From the NCBI RefSeq assembly GCF_029689945.1, contig NZ_CP121451.1, positions 2,666,001-2,730,000 on the forward strand: a DNA stretch of 64,000 nucleotides, written 5' to 3'. Each line of letters starts with the position of its first letter. Positions within the stretch are counted from its first letter, which is position 1. This document shows, piece after piece, positions 8,366 through 18,977 of the stretch. The notes under the pieces are model-generated. The model saw only the letters and a program-made list of their open reading frames with translations, had not been told where the DNA came from and did no database searches. Source of the DNA: Paenibacillus amylolyticus (lineage in GTDB: Bacteria; Bacillota; Bacilli; Paenibacillales; Paenibacillaceae). The translations under genes and the position numbers were made by a program.

Positions 8366-10652
8366 ATGGGATTGGTTCAAAAGAAGCAGAAAGACAGTGG
8401 GGAGCAAGTGATAAAAGACGAGCAGGTTAATCCTGAGCAGGTTCAGAAAGTGAAGAAAGAAAAAGTAGGTAAAAGTAAAATTACAGGGAATGGGAAAAAA
8501 TTACTTAAGCTTGATCGTAGTAAACTGAAGCTGGGCTGGATTAAGACCGATTGGGTAAAGAAACAATTAAAAAACCGGGATTGGAAAAATCTTGGGGAAC
8601 TTCTTTTAAACAAATTAGGAAGGCGAATCCGGTTAAATCCGTAGGGGTTAAACTGTTCTTGATCTTTTTTGCGGGAATTATGATTTTTGTAGTAAGTTTG
8701 GGTCTATTATCCTATTCAAAAGCTAAGGGTACGATAGAGAAAAATGCTTCACGTGCCAATCAGGAGACTATTGATCAGACCAAACAGAAAATGGACATCA
8801 TTTTGGAGAGATTTGTGGATACATCCACACAGATTTTCTTTGACCCGGAAATGCAGTCCTTGCTACAAAAAATGTCAGATAAAAATCTGACAGCGTATGA
8901 TACATTTGTAAACTCAAGTTCGATCAACAAGCAACTGTCCAATGTTGCATTTACGAATAAATCCATGGAAGCGATTTATTTGGTGCCTACAGACGATACT
9001 AAGTCCATTATGGGTACGGGCAACAACAGTTCATCCATGGGCAGCATTCGTCAGGAAGCCTGGTACACTGAGTTGATTGAGTCGGGCGGTTATCGCTGGC
9101 TTCCAACAGAGGTCAAGGAAGATGGGTCAACGCCAACGTTCAAAATTGCACGTTCCATGAAAAACTTGCAGGGACTACTCAGTCGTATGTTCTGGTCATT
9201 GAGCTGAAACTGGAAGTTTTGGAGGAACAATTGAAATCGCTTGATCTGGGGCCAGGAGCTGTTCTTCAACTGATTGCTCCGGATAATAAAGTGGTTGCAT
9301 CCTCCATCTCGGGTGGCACGGGACAAGATACAGATCTTGCATTTGTCAAAGAGTTGACTGAACCGGCAGGTAGTACGAATACGAAGTATATGGTAGATGG
9401 CAAATCTACGGAAATGCTGGCTGTATACAGCACGATGGACACATCCAATTGGAAACTGGTTGGTATGATACCTACCTCTGTGTTGGTTCAGGATGCAAAA
9501 GGCATTCTGACCCTGACCTTGTGGATGGCACTGGTTGATGCCGGGATAGCAGTATTGATCGGGATCTGGATGGTGCGTATGATCGCTCGTCCACTCGGCA
9601 AACTGAAAGACCTGATGCAGGAAGGTGCGAAAGGTAATCTTAAAGTTCGTACACCATACAGCTCCCAAGATGAAATTGGCCAGCTCTCGACCGCCTTCAA
9701 TCTGATGATGGAGCAGATCACGAAGCTGGTCGAACAAACGAATCGTTCTGCGCAGGAAGTATTGGATACGGCCTCTGAGCTGAGCAGTGCATCGAAGAAA
9801 ACGGCTGTATCTGCTTCGGAGATTGCCGTAGCTACAGAAGAGATCGCAGGCGGTGCAGGCAGTTTGGCAACCGAAGCGGAACGTGGCAATGAATTAACGG
9901 ACAATATCTCTCGACAAATGCAGAGTGTAATCGCTGCGAATGAACAGATGGGTGATTCTGCACGTCATGTAGAGAAGTCCAGTCAGACAGGAACACAACA
10001 TCTGAATCAGTTAATGACCAAAACCCAGAAGACAGAAGAAATGATTGGTGCACTGGTCAATAAGGTAGATTCGCTGAAAGAGAGTACGTCCTCTGTTCTG
10101 AAAGTGCTTGAAGTGCTGCAAAACATCACGAAACAGACGAATATTCTTTCCTTGAATGCGACGATTGAAGCAGCACGTGCCGGTGCAGCCGGACGCGGAT
10201 TCATGGTGGTGGCTGATGAGGTTCGTCAGCTTGCGGCTCAATCCAGACAATCCATTGAGATGGTTGGAGAGATCACAGACAAAATCATGGCTGAAATGAA
10301 TGAGACGGTGGAGGCATTATCTGCAGCCTATCCGTTATTCAAGGAACAGATGGATGCGGTTAAAGACACCAACGTCATTTTCGCTTCCGTACAGGAACAG
10401 ATGGGTGCCTTTGTGGAACGTTTGGGTATGGTGACAGGTTCCATTGGAGATTTGAACAAATCTCAAGGTACGTTGTCTGAAGCCATGAGCAATGTCAGCG
10501 CTGTAGCTGAAGAATCTTCTGCAACGTCTCAAGAAGTAGCTTCCTTGAGCAGTGAGCAGCAAAATATCAGCAACCAGCTCGTCAATCTGTCCGGCAAACT
10601 GGAGAATGTGTCCACTGAACTGAAAGACACGCTGTCACGCTTTACGGTTTAA
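8366..10652 (+). CDS. methyl-accepting chemotaxis protein (two frameshifts)
   Basis: Transmembrane chemoreceptor of about 762 residues when two single-base losses are repaired: an A run at 8569-8574 and GGG at 9171-9173. A long Lys-rich cytoplasmic N-terminus of about 90 residues precedes the first membrane helix ([19 protein letters not shown]). An extracellular dCache-like sensor follows, then a second helix ([20 protein letters not shown]), a HAMP region ([20 protein letters not shown]) and the MA signalling domain with the hairpin-tip motif [20 protein letters not shown]. The start is ambiguous: the ATG at 8366 is too close to AGGTG, and the TTG at 8372 has better spacing. The ligand cannot be inferred. 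A strong terminator follows. Confidence 0.88.
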
Positions 10653-10698
10653 TAAAAAAAGCATGTCCGTGGAATTGCGGATTAATCTAGCTTTGGAG

Positions 10699-10724
10699 CC
10701 TGTCCCGTACATGGGACAGGTTTT
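10699..10724 (+). terminator. intrinsic terminator after the chemoreceptor
   Basis: Perfect 8-bp stem CCTGTCCC/GGGACAGG with a 6-base loop, followed by TTTTCTT. Confidence 0.85.
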
Positions 10725-10795
10725 CTTGTTGTTTACCGGATAATTCCAAGCCTGATCAGCAATAATATGTCAAAACGATAAAAGGTGAGATTGGC

Positions 10796-12607
10796 ATGCA
10801 TCTCCTTGCGAAACGACGAATCTATTTCATTTGTATTTTTCTAACCCTTATCTTTGGATTGCTTATATTACGATTGGCATGGGTCCAGATCGTTCAGGTG
10901 AATCGGACGATGCCTGGTTTTCACCGAACGGTACGTGAAATGTCTGTATTGCAGCGTGAACGCGGGGTGATGCTTGACCCAGGGCGGGGGCAATTTACGG
11001 ATTACAAGGGTGAGGCGTTGACTGGTCAGCTGCAATGGGGCTTGGTCCTTTTTCCACAGGCAGGTCCATTAGAGAAATTACATAAGCATGGGGCATTAGA
11101 AGGCTCAGAGATGACGCAGTTAGCAGCTATATTACATACCGATCTGGATCAATTGAAGAAGGAATGGAATCGGGAAAATGCACCTCATTTCTGGACAGCA
11201 GGTGCAACTCAGCCTGATCATTTGACAGTTGCTCAGGTGGAGCGTCTGCGTAATCTGCACCTGCAAGGAGCGGGTATCTATCCAATGATGACAAGGTATC
11301 TTCGGGGGCGTACGGGAATGCAGTGGATGGGTTATCTGGCTGAACAGCCTGAGTCCTCCAGAGCTCTAACTGGGCATCAAGATGAAGTCAAACAGCCATT
11401 TGCCATGAAATCAGGGGCAGCTGGATTAGAGAGGACACTTGAACCCCTGTTAAGGGGAATTGGCCCTACGATTGTATCACGTATGGTCTCAGGTGGCGGA
11501 GAGATTATCCCTGATATTCAGCCGCGTGTCATTGCACCAGCCAACAGCCATTATCCTCTACGTGTAGAAACGACTGTGGATGCCGGATTACAGCGTGGGT
11601 TGGAGCAGTTGATAGAAGAGTCTGGATTACACGAAGGGGCCGTTGTTGTGTTAGATGCCGCTAATGCAGATGTTCGCGCCATGATCTCCCGCCCATTCTA
11701 TCAGCCACAACATGTGGACCCCAAGCAATCGGCATGGGTAAATCGTGCAGTACAGGGAGCCGTCCCGGGTTCCATTTTCAAAATTGTCACTGCCGCTGCG
11801 GCTTTGGAGTATCATGCGGTTTCTAACGGTGAAGAATTCCATTGTGGTGGGGAGTATGGAAGATACGGGCTATCTTGCTGGAAAGAGCATGGGCATGGGA
11901 ACCTGAATCTGGAAAAGGGATTTGCCGAGTCCTGCAACATCGTATTTGCGGAAACGGCGCGCAGACTCAGCATGGAGCAACTGGAGAACACGGCAGATCG
12001 TCTGGGACTGGCGCGACCTGTCGGTTGGGAGGGGAAACAGATGGCTGGAATGCCCGTCCTGCGACACTTTGATCATGAAGATCACGGGCGTGTGAGAACA
12101 GAGGCAGTTTCTTCTGGTGATGAAGGTGCGAAAATACAGACAGCCATCGGTCAGCGAGATGTCTTGGTCACACCGCTGCAGGCCGCCAATCTGGTTGTGA
12201 CCCTGTTACATGATGGAAAGGTTAGTGCCCCACGTCTTGTTGAGCGAATCCGATATGCGGATGGTGGCACCATGCTGGAGATGCCCTTGCACGATGCACC
12301 TTCAACAGCAGGTCAGATTGCCCCCGCAACTGCGCATAAACTCTTATCCTGGATGAATAAGGTAGTCCTTGAGGGAACGGGAAAATCCCTGCAGCATGTG
12401 CGATGGCATGTTGCAGGGAAATCAGGTACAGCTCAGGTAATGAAACACGGGCAGAAGCGTAATCATCAATGGTTCATTGGGTATGGACCGATAGAACAAC
12501 CCAAATACGCTGTAGCTGTGCTTGTTCAAAATGTCTCTCCAGACAGCCGGCATCAGGCAACAGCTCTCTTCGGGAAGATCATGGACTATTTGGCTGGGTC
12601 CTCGTGA
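10796..12607 (+). CDS. class B penicillin-binding protein (transpeptidase), PbpI/YrrR-like
   Basis: Membrane-anchored D,D-transpeptidase of 603 residues. It has one N-terminal helix (IYFICIFLTLIFGLLILRLAW), a PBP dimerization-type region, then the penicillin-binding domain. The active-site triad is readable: SIFK with the nucleophile Ser at about residue 325 (PGSIFKIVTAAAALEY), SCN at about 379, and KSGT at about 541 in place of the more common KTG. No transglycosylase domain is present, so it is class B and should work with a separate glycosyltransferase. Its position downstream of the mltG/yrrN/yrrO block matches yrrR (pbpI) of Bacillus. Its 3' end overlaps the convergent AI-2E family gene by 22 bases. 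Confidence 0.88.
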   Translation: MHLLAKRRIYFICIFLTLIFGLLILRLAWVQIVQVNRTMPGFHRTVREMSVLQRERGVMLDPGRGQFTDYKGEALTGQLQWGLVLFPQAGPLEKLHKHGALEGSEMTQLAAILHTDLDQLKKEWNRENAPHFWTAGATQPDHLTVAQVERLRNLHLQGAGIYPMMTRYLRGRTGMQWMGYLAEQPESSRALTGHQDEVKQPFAMKSGAAGLERTLEPLLRGIGPTIVSRMVSGGGEIIPDIQPRVIAPANSHYPLRVETTVDAGLQRGLEQLIEESGLHEGAVVVLDAANADVRAMISRPFYQPQHVDPKQSAWVNRAVQGAVPGSIFKIVTAAAALEYHAVSNGEEFHCGGEYGRYGLSCWKEHGHGNLNLEKGFAESCNIVFAETARRLSMEQLENTADRLGLARPVGWEGKQMAGMPVLRHFDHEDHGRVRTEAVSSGDEGAKIQTAIGQRDVLVTPLQAANLVVTLLHDGKVSAPRLVERIRYADGGTMLEMPLHDAPSTAGQIAPATAHKLLSWMNKVVLEGTGKSLQHVRWHVAGKSGTAQVMKHGQKRNHQWFIGYGPIEQPKYAVAVLVQNVSPDSRHQATALFGKIMDYLAGSS

Positions 12608-13780
12608 TCGTTCGCAGGAACAGGCGCAGGAATTGCAGAATCGGCAGAAGTCGCCGAGGTCGTGTTAACGGGTGGATCCATGACCAATGGAGAGGATTCA
12701 AACTCATCTTTTGGCAGGTGAATCCACTTTTGCAGGTACCCTTGCTGTAACAGTTCTTTCAGAAGGATCAGAAGCACTGGAGATAACACTACACCAGCCA
12801 GGCCGAAGATTGAAAGGGAGATTAGCATAAACGAAAGCATCAAGTATGCCGAAGATACGCCAATCGAGTTACCCGATATTTTCGGTTCCAGCAATTGCCG
12901 TGTCAGCATCGTCACTGCCAGAATCACAATCAGGCCGATGGCGAGGCTGCTATTGCCAACAATGAACAAATAGACGATCCATGGAATGAACACAACAGGG
13001 ACACCAAGCAGGGGCACCAGATCAAAAACCGCACAGACGGCTGCGATGGTAAAGGCGTTAGAGGTTCCCAAAATCAACAATCCTGCATAGATCAATACAA
13101 ACGTAATGAGCATCATGATCAATTGTGCCTTCAGATACGAGCGGATCGTTTTGAACACGTGATTACGCATAAATTCAATCGCTGACTTCAACGTTTTGGG
13201 TGTCTTCGCACGGGCGAACTTGCGCCAGGATTCAATCTCGATACTGAGAAAGAAGGCCAGAATGATCGCAATTCCGAAGTTCGTAATGAACGAAGAAAAT
13301 GAACTGAGGAAACCTACGATGAATTGCGCTCCGCTCGTTACCCATTTGGACAGGAAACCGGTCAGTGTTGCAAAGTAATCATTCGCTTTTTCCATGATCC
13401 CATCAGGGAGTGCGTCTGACTTGTCCTGAATGAATAACACCAGATTGGTGAATTCACGCTGTATCATTTCTATATATACGGGGAAGTTATCTTGAAGATT
13501 GGCAATTTGTGAAATGATAATTAAGCCTACTCCAAAAAGGCAGCAACAATTAAGCCAAGAAACAACAACACGGAGATGGCGGCTCCAAGCGTCTTGGGCA
13601 ATCCTTTACGATGTAACAATCTGGCCAGCGGTTCAATCATCCAATATACAATGAATGAGAGAAACACGGTGCAGCCACATGATATAATTGACTGAAACCG
13701 TACATGATCACATACACGGTTAATACGAGCAACGCGATGTCGAAGACAGTACGCCCGTATTTTTTGTACAGCGGTAGCAT
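12586..13780 (-). CDS. AI-2E family transporter / PerM-like permease (two frameshifts)
   Basis: Polytopic membrane protein of the AI-2E exporter/PerM family (YrrI-like), about 398 residues when repaired. Two single-base losses are seen, at about 13665-13670 (CACGG, a lost G or C) and 13531-13540 (TCCAAAAAGG). The repaired N-terminus reads through IALLVLTVYVIMYGFSQLYH, then a second helix ending YWMIEPLARLL. FNAFTIAAVCAVFDLVPLLG-type and FGLAGVVLSPVLLILLKELL segments are typical of the family. The ATG at 13780 is well spaced from AAAGGAG; an ATG at 13786 is too close to it. Substrate unknown. The family name reflects one member and does not imply AI-2 transport here. Confidence 0.83.
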
Positions 13781-13954
13781 GGACATGACTCCTTTGATGG
13801 TAAGAATTAGATTGTATTTATTGTACACGATAGCTATCTTTTTGGGAAAACAGGATTCAAGAAAAGGTTGAACTATGATAAAATTAAAGGCGGTTTATTT
13901 TAGATAGTGCCATAGCGCACCGTAATTCAGCAGGAGAAGTGGGGAGCTTGCAAC

Positions 13955-15358
13955 ATGACAATGATACTTCAGAGTATTCTACTGTGGTTATTGTATCTTT
14001 CATCTTTTTACGCCTTTATTCCGAGTTTGATCAGCAGGCTTTTCGGGTTTCGTGTATTCCGACGGGGAAGAAGTGATACACAATTTGCATTAACGTTTGA
14101 CGATGGGCCAGATCCACACTATACCCCGAGACTGCTCGATCTGCTTCGTCATCATCAAGCAAAAGCTACTTTTTTCGTCGTTGGAGAACATGCTGCGAGT
14201 CATCCTGAACTCATTCGGCGGATACATGACGAGGGTCATCTTATTGGCATTCATAATTATATTCACAAGACGAACTGGCTCATGCGGCCACGTACGGTTC
14301 GAGATCAGATTCAGCGAACAGGTCAGATTATTCATGAAGTAACCGGCGTGAAGACTTGTTATTATCGCCCGCCGTGGGGGATTATGAATCTGTTTGATTT
14401 TTTTAGCAAGAAAGAACGAAAGATTGTACTGTGGTCTTCGATGTTTGAAGATTGGAGAAGCCGAGTAGGCGCCCAGAGATTGACCGAACGGATGCTGAAG
14501 GAGCTAAGAGGTGGAGAGGTCATGCTGCTGCATGATCGAGGAACGACCCTTGGTGCTGATGCACACGCGCCGGAGCAGATGCTTCAGGCGCTGGAAGTCG
14601 TATTACAGGAGGCTGAACGCTTAGGTCTGCAAAGCGTACGTGTTGATACGTTGATGGGAGGTGTTACTGTGAGTGAATCTCGGAACAAGAATCAACCACA
14701 GCATACGTTGAAGTTATGGAAGCGAATCGTTGTTGCCTTATGGCTGGGATGGGAGAAGTTGTTCCATTGGGTGTATCATCTGCGGACGGCTTCGCCGGAT
14801 GATCCCATGTTACACTTTCGATCCCGTGTATATCACGGAGCACGAATGGAGATGAGCGATGGCCAGGTCATTCAAAACGGAGATCCGGTCATTGAACTGC
14901 ATTTTGACAATCAGAAGTTGTTCGAACTTGGGGTGACTTCGCGTTCCAGTATGCATTTGGCTATCCGCATGATTCGGACGATGGAACAGCAATTGCCGGA
15001 TTTAGCACGCATGGTGGCACTTGAACCTGAGTTACGGTCTGCCAAAGCGGTATATGGTGTGAGTATGATTAACAGAGGCCCGGAAAAATTCGGATTTACC
15101 ATACAGGAATTACCTCCTGGACCGTTCAGTGCTGCATCCAAAGTATACCTGAAACTGCTCTTGAGTGTGATTCATCCGGCAGGAACCAAACGTCTGAAAC
15201 AGCGCACCGAACAATTGGTGCCCAAGATGATCGTCATGCCGCTGAATCAGCTGTTGGAACGTTACGGTCAACATACGACGCAGGTCGCAGCAACGGCAGA
15301 AGAATCCAGAGATGAATCGTTGTTAATTGAACAAGAGATACTGCCAGAGCGGAACTAA
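13955..15358 (+). CDS. polysaccharide deacetylase with C-terminal YkoP-like domain
   Basis: Protein of 467 residues. An N-terminal hydrophobic anchor (SILLWLLYLSSFYAFIPSLI) is followed by a NodB-type deacetylase domain: TFDDGPDP (metal/catalytic Asp pair, about residues 48-55), HNYIH (metal His pair), YYRPPWG and MLLHDRG. Residues after about 240 form a second domain not needed for NodB chemistry (VIELHFDNQKLFEL to YLKLLLSVIHPAGTKRL). From memory it resembles the YkoP-like domain, but I cannot confirm that here. The likely role is deacetylation of a cell-envelope glycan, placed at the outer face by the membrane anchor. Confidence 0.85.
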   Translation: MTMILQSILLWLLYLSSFYAFIPSLISRLFGFRVFRRGRSDTQFALTFDDGPDPHYTPRLLDLLRHHQAKATFFVVGEHAASHPELIRRIHDEGHLIGIHNYIHKTNWLMRPRTVRDQIQRTGQIIHEVTGVKTCYYRPPWGIMNLFDFFSKKERKIVLWSSMFEDWRSRVGAQRLTERMLKELRGGEVMLLHDRGTTLGADAHAPEQMLQALEVVLQEAERLGLQSVRVDTLMGGVTVSESRNKNQPQHTLKLWKRIVVALWLGWEKLFHWVYHLRTASPDDPMLHFRSRVYHGARMEMSDGQVIQNGDPVIELHFDNQKLFELGVTSRSSMHLAIRMIRTMEQQLPDLARMVALEPELRSAKAVYGVSMINRGPEKFGFTIQELPPGPFSAASKVYLKLLLSVIHPAGTKRLKQRTEQLVPKMIVMPLNQLLERYGQHTTQVAATAEESRDESLLIEQEILPERN

Positions 15359-15387
15359 ACCGACTGATCACATCATATAGCAAAAGA

Positions 15388-15430
15388 AAAGGGTTGCCCT
15401 TCGCCAGATTAGGCAGAAGAGCAACCCTTT
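15388..15430. terminator. bidirectional terminator between deacetylase gene and ilvD
   Basis: Arms AAAGGGTTGC and GCAACCCTTT enclose a second short stem (CTTC-GCC/GGC-A-GAAG). T-rich sequence is present on both sides, so it can serve both convergent genes. Confidence 0.8.
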
Positions 15431-15473
15431 ATTTATTGGATGGTTTTCGATATTGAAGTACAAAAAGCGTGAA

Positions 15474-17159
15474 TTAGATACTCAGTACGCCACCGTTGCT
15501 TGCATTGGTAACCAGTTTGGAATAACGAGCCAGGTAACCGGTTTTTACTTTCGGTTCAAAGCCTTTCCAACCTGCGCGACGACGTTCAAACTCTTCGTCA
15601 CTGATGTGCAATTCGATGATGCGGTTGTTCAGATCCAGCTCGATGATGTCTCCTTCTTCAACAAAGGCGATTGGACCACCTTCAGCTGCTTCCGGAGAGA
15701 TATGACCGATACTGATTCCGCGGGATGCGCCAGAGAAGCGTCCATCGGTGATCAGACCAACTTTGGCACCCAATCCCATACCTACGATCTGGGAAGTAGG
15801 AGCTAACATCTCAGGCATACCTGGTCCGCCTTTTGGTCCTTCATAACGGATAACAACAACATGTCCTTCTTTTACTTTGCCATTAGCAATGCCTTCGAGT
15901 GCTTGCTCCTGGGAGTCAAAGCAGATGGCAGGACCTTTGTGGTAGCCGCCAACCGATTTATCAACGGCACCAACTTTGATGATAGCTCCTTGAGGTGCAA
16001 GGTTACCGAACAATACAGCCAGGCCGCCTTTTTCGGAGTGCGGGTTATCCAGGTGATGGATGACATTGGTATCCTGAATTTCTTGTCCTTCAACGTTCTC
16101 ACGAATTGTTTTACCAGTTACTGTAATACAATCTCCGTGAATCGCACCTGGTTTCTTGAGCAATTCGTTCAGTACTGCGCTTACGCCGCCTGCATTGTGT
16201 ACGTCTTCGATGTGAAGATCGGAAGCAGGTGCAAGTTTCGCAAGATGCGGAACGCGGTTAGCTACTTCATTGATACGTTCGATTGGATACTCAATGCCTG
16301 CTTCATGAGCCAGTGCCAGTGTATGCAGAACTGTATTTGTAGAGCCACCCATTGCCATATCCAGTGCAAACGCGTTATCGATCGCTTCTACCGTAACGAT
16401 ATCACGTGGTTTCAAATCCATTTTGATCAGTTCCATCAATTGTTTAGCAGATTGTTTAACAAACTCACGACGCTCAGGAGCAACAGCGAGGATCGTTCCG
16501 TTACCTGGCATAGCCAGTCCCATCGCTTCAGCCAGACAGTTCATGGAGTTTGCTGTGAACATACCGGAGCATGATCCACAGGTTGGACAACCAAACTGTT
16601 CAAGCTCGAGCAAGCTCTTGTCATCGATTTTACCTGCTTGATAAGCACCTACGCCTTCAAAGACTGAAGTCAAAGACAGAGCTTTACCATTGCTGTCACG
16701 ACCCGCTTTCATCGGTCCACCGCTGACAAACACGGTAGGGATATTACAGCGAAGTGCACCCATCATCATGCCGGGTGTAATTTTATCGCAGTTCGGGATA
16801 CATACCATGCCGTCGAACCAGTGAGCAGATACAACCGTTTCCACGGAATCCGCAATAATGTCACGGCTTGGCAGCGAGTAACGCATACCAATGTGTCCCA
16901 TGGCAATTCCATCATCTACACCGATGGTATTGAATTCGAATGGAACGCCACCGGCTTCACGAATAGCATCCTTTACAATTTTACCGAATTCCTGTAGGTG
17001 AACGTGGCCGGGCACGATATCAATGTAAGAGTTACATACGGCAATAAATGGCTTGCCGAAATCCTCTTCTTTAACGCCCGCTGCGCGGAGCAAACTCCGG
17101 TGCGGAGCACGGTCAAAACCTTTTTTGATCATATCGGAACGCATCTTCTTGGCTGACAT
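15474..17159 (-). CDS. ilvD: dihydroxy-acid dehydratase
   Basis: Fe-S dehydratase of 561 residues catalysing the step before the final transamination in valine, isoleucine and pantothenate precursor synthesis. The start [14 protein letters not shown] at 17159 follows GGGGGAAA; the open frame upstream of it is unrelated. Iron-sulfur ligands are seen in CIPNCDK and [39 protein letters not shown] and [10 protein letters not shown] are family hallmarks. It stands alone, without other ilv or leu genes in the window. A hairpin with a T run lies about 90 bases upstream on the same strand and may act as an attenuator. Confidence 0.95.
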   Translation of the reverse strand: MSAKKMRSDMIKKGFDRAPHRSLLRAAGVKEEDFGKPFIAVCNSYIDIVPGHVHLQEFGKIVKDAIREAGGVPFEFNTIGVDDGIAMGHIGMRYSLPSRDIIADSVETVVSAHWFDGMVCIPNCDKITPGMMMGALRCNIPTVFVSGGPMKAGRDSNGKALSLTSVFEGVGAYQAGKIDDKSLLELEQFGCPTCGSCSGMFTANSMNCLAEAMGLAMPGNGTILAVAPERREFVKQSAKQLMELIKMDLKPRDIVTVEAIDNAFALDMAMGGSTNTVLHTLALAHEAGIEYPIERINEVANRVPHLAKLAPASDLHIEDVHNAGGVSAVLNELLKKPGAIHGDCITVTGKTIRENVEGQEIQDTNVIHHLDNPHSEKGGLAVLFGNLAPQGAIIKVGAVDKSVGGYHKGPAICFDSQEQALEGIANGKVKEGHVVVIRYEGPKGGPGMPEMLAPTSQIVGMGLGAKVGLITDGRFSGASRGISIGHISPEAAEGGPIAFVEEGDIIELDLNNRIIELHISDEEFERRRAGWKGFEPKVKTGYLARYSKLVTNASNGGVLSI

Positions 17160-17248
17160 GGTGTATTTCCCCCAAATATATAATATTGAGCAACATGAAT
17201 GGAAAAGTAAATGGCAGTGCATCTGTCGTTTAATTTCATCCGTACTCT

Positions 17249-17271
17249 AAAAAAAGGACCGGCATGCCGGT
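17249..17271 (-). terminator. intrinsic terminator / possible ilvD leader attenuator
   Basis: On the minus strand the palindrome ACCGGCATGCCGGT is followed by CC and seven T. It is 90 bases upstream of ilvD and about 190 bases downstream of the KGG-protein stop. It may simply end the KGG transcript or attenuate ilvD. No T-box sequence is recognisable next to it. Confidence 0.6.
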
Positions 17272-17463
17272 GTCGAGCTCCCCGTAGTTTGTGAAATTCT
17301 TTGCTGCTTTAAACCCGTGAACACCCGGTTTTTCTATTGAGTCTATCACAACCATCGTCATATTTCTACAATCAATAGAAAGAAGCCTCAAACCATTTTC
17401 ATGGAATCAGACTTCTTAATTTGCGGGAAAGCTATGATCATGTTTCGATGTGGCAAGGGGAAT

Positions 17464-17717
17464 TCATCCGTTGCTTCCGCCTTTGCGTCCAATCTCACGA
17501 TAGAATTCCTTCGTATGGGTTTCGGAGGTTGCTTCTCCGCCCTTGCGACCAATCTGCTTGTAAAAGTCAGTGTCATGGGCATCTGAAGTCGCTTCTCCCC
17601 TTTTTTTCCAATCATCTGGTAGAAGCTTCGATCATGGTTCTTAGAAGTGGCTTTCCCACCTAATCTGCCGGCTTCCTCACGACTCATCTTGCGTTCTGAC
17701 GTCGGTTGACGTGCCAT
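17464..17717 (-). CDS. KGG-repeat general stress protein (one frameshift)
   Basis: Small hydrophilic protein of 84 residues after repair, built of tandem KGG (GsiB/YciG-type) units: RLGGKATSKNH, IGKKGGEATSDAH, IGRKGGEATSETH and IGRKGGSNG. Such proteins are usually general-stress or sporulation-associated hydrophilins with no known enzymatic role. One G is missing from the run at 17597-17600 (C on the plus strand): without it the frame leaves the repeat pattern and runs to 17388. The start ATG follows TAAGGAGTGA with good spacing. Confidence 0.8.
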
Positions 17718-17840
17718 TACAAATCACTCCTTACAACAATAAGTTGTTTTTTGTAGCGCGTATCCCTCATTTACCACATCATTTCCAGCCTGAAACAATA
17801 CACCAGGACAGAATCGATGGGGAAGAGCTCTGTCAGAGCG

Positions 17841-18881
17841 TCAGGCCGACCGTTTAAACACCTCGCGCCGATTAAAAGAAAAGCGGGTGATGTCAGGTTC
17901 AATCAGGGGTTTGAACGTGTGACGTACAGCCGGCAGAGCCAGTGTGACTGCGAAAAGTACAGCAATGACAAGTATGACTGGAATGTACGCCGAGCTTCCC
18001 ATATAACTGTAGACTCCGGACCAGATCGCGAGACGAACGAGAAACCCGTGCAGCAGGAATACATAGAGAGTGCGTCGTCCAAGATCCGTCAGTCTGGAAG
18101 TCAAGGAAGGTACCCAGGCCAAGAAAAGTGCTGCCGATGCGATCTCCAGCAAATAAATGCCAATTCGGAAGATGCCGGCATACCATTCGTGGTGGCCCAA
18201 TTCGGCGTACGTCATGCTGCCGAGCAGCCATCCTGATGAAATATTCAAACCGCCATACCCGATCCATACCAACAGTGCGGCGGAGAGGAAGGCTGCTGTT
18301 CTTCGTCCCCAACCTGACAGTAAACGAGAGCGAATGGACGCCCCATAGTCATAACCGATGACAAAAAACGGCAGGAACACAAATGTACGGCTGAAGCTGA
18401 GCCAGAACCCGTCAATGGGCAGATACCCGGCAATGACACCGAGCGCAATCGATCCAATCAGCCGATATACCGGTTTCCATGAAATGGTTAGACGAAGCAA
18501 CAATCGCCAACAGAAATGACTCGCGAGAAACCATAACAGCAAGTAAGGTGCAAAGAAGGATAGCCGCATATGGGGTGTGTGGAACACGGTAAAGTCCATT
18601 AATGCGTATAAGGACTGAAACAGTACATATTGTAAGGCAATCTGCTTCAGGACGTTTCGCCCGGAGGCACCTTGTAGTGAGTGCGTCGCAAAATATCCGG
18701 TTACCCATACAAAGAGTGGCATGTGAAACGTATATATCCACAGGAATAGAGCTTCCGCTCCTGCAAAGCGTGTGATAAGTGGTTCAAGTGCATTACCAGC
18801 AAGGACACAGACGATAAGCATAAAGCGCAGATTGTAAAAGAAAGATTCCTGATCATCCCGGATCAGTGTCTGATTTTTCAT
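17841..18881 (-). CDS. acyltransferase 3-type membrane protein
   Basis: Polytopic protein of 346 residues with about ten hydrophobic helices. It resembles the acyltransferase-3 / fucose 4-O-acetylase-like family that O-acylates sugars in surface glycans. Features include an N-terminal DQESFFYNLRFMLIVCVLAGN, then WIYTFHMPLFVWVTGYF holding the conserved His, and YVFLLHGFLVR near the C-terminus. Acceptor and acyl donor are unknown. It is transcribed divergently from the kdgK operon, and the shared 220-base region carries several candidate regulator sites. Confidence 0.75.
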   Translation of the reverse strand: MKNQTLIRDDQESFFYNLRFMLIVCVLAGNALEPLITRFAGAEALFLWIYTFHMPLFVWVTGYFATHSLQGASGRNVLKQIALQYVLFQSLYALMDFTVFHTPHMRLSFFAPYLLLWFLASHFCWRLLLRLTISWKPVYRLIGSIALGVIAGYLPIDGFWLSFSRTFVFLPFFVIGYDYGASIRSRLLSGWGRRTAAFLSAALLVWIGYGGLNISSGWLLGSMTYAELGHHEWYAGIFRIGIYLLEIASAALFLAWVPSLTSRLTDLGRRTLYVFLLHGFLVRLAIWSGVYSYMGSSAYIPVILVIAVLFAVTLALPAVRHTFKPLIEPDITRFSFNRREVFKRSA

Positions 18882-18959
18882 GGTGTAGCCCCCTTATAGA
18901 CCCAGGTTGCAAGGTCATGTGCATCTGTAATAAGGGTAATACGGAAGCACACTAACAAT

Positions 18960-18975
18960 TGTGATTTAATTCACA
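18960..18975. promoter_or_regulatory. CRP/FNR-type palindrome
   Basis: TGTGA-TTTAAT-TCACA is an exact TGTGA-N6-TCACA dyad, the form bound by CRP/FNR superfamily regulators, including Bacillus Fnr. It lies between the divergent acyltransferase and kdgK genes, about 55 bases upstream of the kdgK -35 box. Which protein binds it is not known. Confidence 0.45.
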
Positions 18976-18977
18976 TT

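Noticed and set aside
17160..17222. N-terminal extension of ilvD to 17222
   Set aside because: The 21 extra residues are unrelated to the family, and the ribosome binding site GGGGGAAA lies inside them.
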